A stretch of DNA of 14,687 bases from Clostridia bacterium (GTDB lineage: Bacteria > Bacillota > Clostridia > Oscillospirales > CAG-272): assembly GCA_900768535.1 (NCBI GenBank), contig CAAGDE010000063.1:1-14687 (forward strand). The letters run 5' to 3'. Below the pieces are notes generated by a model. It saw only the letters and a program-made list of their open reading frames with translations. It had not been told where the DNA came from and made no database searches. The translations under genes were made by a program, and so were the position numbers. Below, one piece after another: positions 13,804-14,687 of the stretch (position 1 is the stretch's first letter; each line of letters begins with the position of its first letter).

Positions 13804-13928
13804 GGAAACACACTCCTTTTCAGAATTTGCGGCTATCCTGGATGCCATCCTTCGGAAATATCCGTCCTCCGATACACCTCCCTTCCATATCCGGGATGGC
13901 GCTCGCCAAGTCTCGCCACTTCATTTTC
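13804..13928 (-). other. Leader of the surface operon
   Basis: About 120 bases lie between the predicted transcription start (near 13922) and the first start codon. The sequence has short self-complementary pieces such as CGGATATTTCCG and GGCGAGCGCC, but no riboswitch that I recognise. The longer reading frame through it has no ribosome site. Confidence 0.5.
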
Positions 13929-13957
13929 ATTATACCGTATCCAAATTCAAAAGTAAA
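13929..13957 (-). promoter_or_regulatory. Promoter of the surface operon
   Basis: On the minus strand TATAAT (13934-13929) is a perfect -10 box. TTTACT (13957-13952) is a 4-of-6 match to the -35 hexamer at 17 bp. The weak -35 fits a need for an activator. Confidence 0.75.
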
Positions 13958-13960
13958 TGG

Positions 13961-13989
13961 CTGAATCGTGCAATTTTTTATCCGAATCG
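13961..13989 (-). promoter_or_regulatory. Candidate AraC-type operator (direct repeat)
   Basis: CGATTC(A/G)G occurs twice on the minus strand, at 13968-13961 and 13989-13982, exactly 21 bp apart. The proximal copy lies 3 bp upstream of the -35 box. Two half-sites two helical turns apart next to a weak -35 box are typical of AraC-family activators. Confidence 0.5.
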
Positions 13990-14054
13990 CTACATTGAAA
14001 CGATAACCGCCAGCCGTTGACCGGTGAAGCTTCCTGACCGATGATACAGAAAAA

Positions 14055-14105
14055 CGCCCTGCCAGGTTCCTATATATCACAGAATATAGGATGCCTGTCA
14101 GGGCG
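14055..14105 (-). terminator. Long hairpin terminator upstream of the surface operon
   Basis: CGCCCTG/CAGGGCG, CAGG/CCTG and TCCTATA/TATAGGA pair into a stem of about 18-19 bp with one mismatch, a small bulge and a 10-base loop. On the minus strand it is followed by GTTTTTCTG, so it should stop transcripts coming from the mutase side and insulate the operon promoter. Confidence 0.75.
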
Positions 14106-14345
14106 CTGAATGTTTTGGTTCTGCGCAAATCAGGAGATGCCCCGCGCGTCAGGATTGCGCCGGAGCAAAGAGGAATTACGGCCAGCGAAAGGACGGTCTC
14201 GCGCGCGATATCCAAAATGGGAATTTCGCACCAAAAGCGGGTTCCGCACGGCATCACGAAGGCAACAACCGAGGTTCAGGAGCAGGAAAACCTGATTCTA
14301 CACCGCGAACACGATGGGCTTACCGCCGGTGAAGCACCAAATAAA
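14106..14345. other. Gene-free spacer
   Basis: About 240 bases between two terminators. No supported gene is seen. Minus-strand readings are Arg/Ser-rich with no ribosome site. A tail-like FTGGKPIVFAV followed by TAG just past the mutase terminator could be a coding remnant, but it is too short to judge. Confidence 0.5.
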
Positions 14346-14375
14346 GGACAGGGATGCTTCCCGGCATTCCTGTCC
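14346..14375 (-). terminator. Terminator of the phosphohexomutase gene
   Basis: GGACAGGGATGC (14346-14357) pairs with GCATTCCTGTCC (14364-14375) over 12 bp with one wobble pair and a 6-base loop. It starts 9 bases past the mutase stop. On the minus strand a T-rich TTTATTT follows. Confidence 0.85.
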
Positions 14376-14384
14376 TCGATTATT

Positions 14385-14687
14385 TCACCCGATGCCGATT
14401 TCTTCGGACAATGTCTTCATCAGCCGATTTTCCGTGCGTTCCGCTTCTGTTGTGTCTTTCGCGCTGACCGACAGATACAGCTTCAGCTTCGGTTCAGTGC
14501 CGGACGGGCGAATGACCACGGTGCCGACCGGCAGGGTCAGCTTCAGGACGTCCGATTTCGGCAGTCCGTCCACGCCGTTCCGATAATCGGTGCGGGACAG
14601 GATCGGATAGTCCCCGATTGCTGTCACCCGCCGCAGTGTTGCCATCACGCGCGCCATTGCGTCCTGACCCGCTTCGCCTGCAAAGGT
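14385..14687 (-). CDS. Phosphoglucomutase/phosphomannomutase family protein, C-terminal end (partial)
   Basis: The last 100 residues of a gene cut by the right window edge. The C-terminal domain of alpha-D-phosphohexomutases is recognised by VVIRPSGTEPKLKLYLSV. The RPSGTEPK loop binds the phosphate of the sugar phosphate substrate. The preceding DGLPKSDVLKLTLPVG and the opening TFAGEAGQDAMARVMATLR are also as in clostridial phospho-sugar mutases. The enzyme interconverts hexose 1- and 6-phosphates in the cytoplasm. The product ends LSEEIGIG with TGA. It lies on the same strand as the surface operon but is separated from it by two terminators, so I treat it as an independent unit. The N-terminal catalytic Ser domain is outside the window. 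Confidence 0.93.
   Translation of the reverse strand, partial: TFAGEAGQDAMARVMATLRRVTAIGDYPILSRTDYRNGVDGLPKSDVLKLTLPVGTVVIRPSGTEPKLKLYLSVSAKDTTEAERTENRLMKTLSEEIGIG

Noticed and set aside
13820..14257. 145-codon minus-strand frame upstream of the operon
   Set aside because: It runs through the terminator hairpin, the promoter and the leader, and has no ribosome site.
1..14687. CRISPR arrays, rRNA genes, transposase genes
   Set aside because: No regularly spaced direct repeats, no rRNA-like sequence and no transposase or integrase motifs were seen on either strand.

Overview
The window reads as a chromosomal segment of a moderately GC-rich clostridial Firmicute, most likely an uncultured gut-type lineage. 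This is an inference from several signs: near-consensus sigma-A promoters, strong AGGAGG-type ribosome sites, lipoboxes on several exported proteins, a tRNA gene with encoded CCA, and secreted proteins built from CBM9-like and other extracellular domains. No taxonomic marker gene is present. All 13 intact or edge-cut protein genes end in TGA or TAA, and none in TAG.

Left part (1-3600). A compound palindromic element (1-161) precedes a two-gene minus-strand operon of a ThuA-like protein and a Gfo/Idh/MocA oxidoreductase. Together these suggest oxidation or isomerisation of a sugar or polyol. A divergent AraC-type regulator shares a compact promoter region with them in which the two extended -10 boxes form an inverted repeat. 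Downstream lies a SWIM/SNF2 helicase pseudogene reduced to its two ends.

Middle (3600-5650). A tRNA-Leu(CAG) gene has a consensus promoter and an intrinsic terminator. It is followed by about 700 bases without an intact gene, which hold a good orphan promoter and two short decayed coding remnants. Then comes a second AraC-type regulator, which converges on the large operon across a shared bidirectional terminator.

Right part (5650-14000). One long minus-strand operon starts from a promoter near 13930-13957, which carries an AraC-style direct repeat. In transcription order it encodes: a secreted CBM9-like protein (A); an EEP-family (endonuclease/exonuclease/phosphatase) enzyme that overlaps A and may be joined to it by -1 frameshifting; a 40-residue peptide; a tiny lipoprotein broken by an in-frame amber codon inside a hairpin loop; a second CBM9-like protein (B); another tiny lipoprotein; a solute-binding lipoprotein with no permease nearby; a lipoprotein with two repeated alpha/beta-like segments and a C-terminal EEP domain; and a cytoplasmic PHP-domain phosphoesterase. 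My reading is a cell-surface system that binds a glycan- or phosphodiester-containing polymer, cleaves phosphodiesters outside the cell and finishes phosphate removal inside. The substrate is not visible in the sequence. The right edge holds the 3' end of a phosphohexomutase gene with two terminators behind it.
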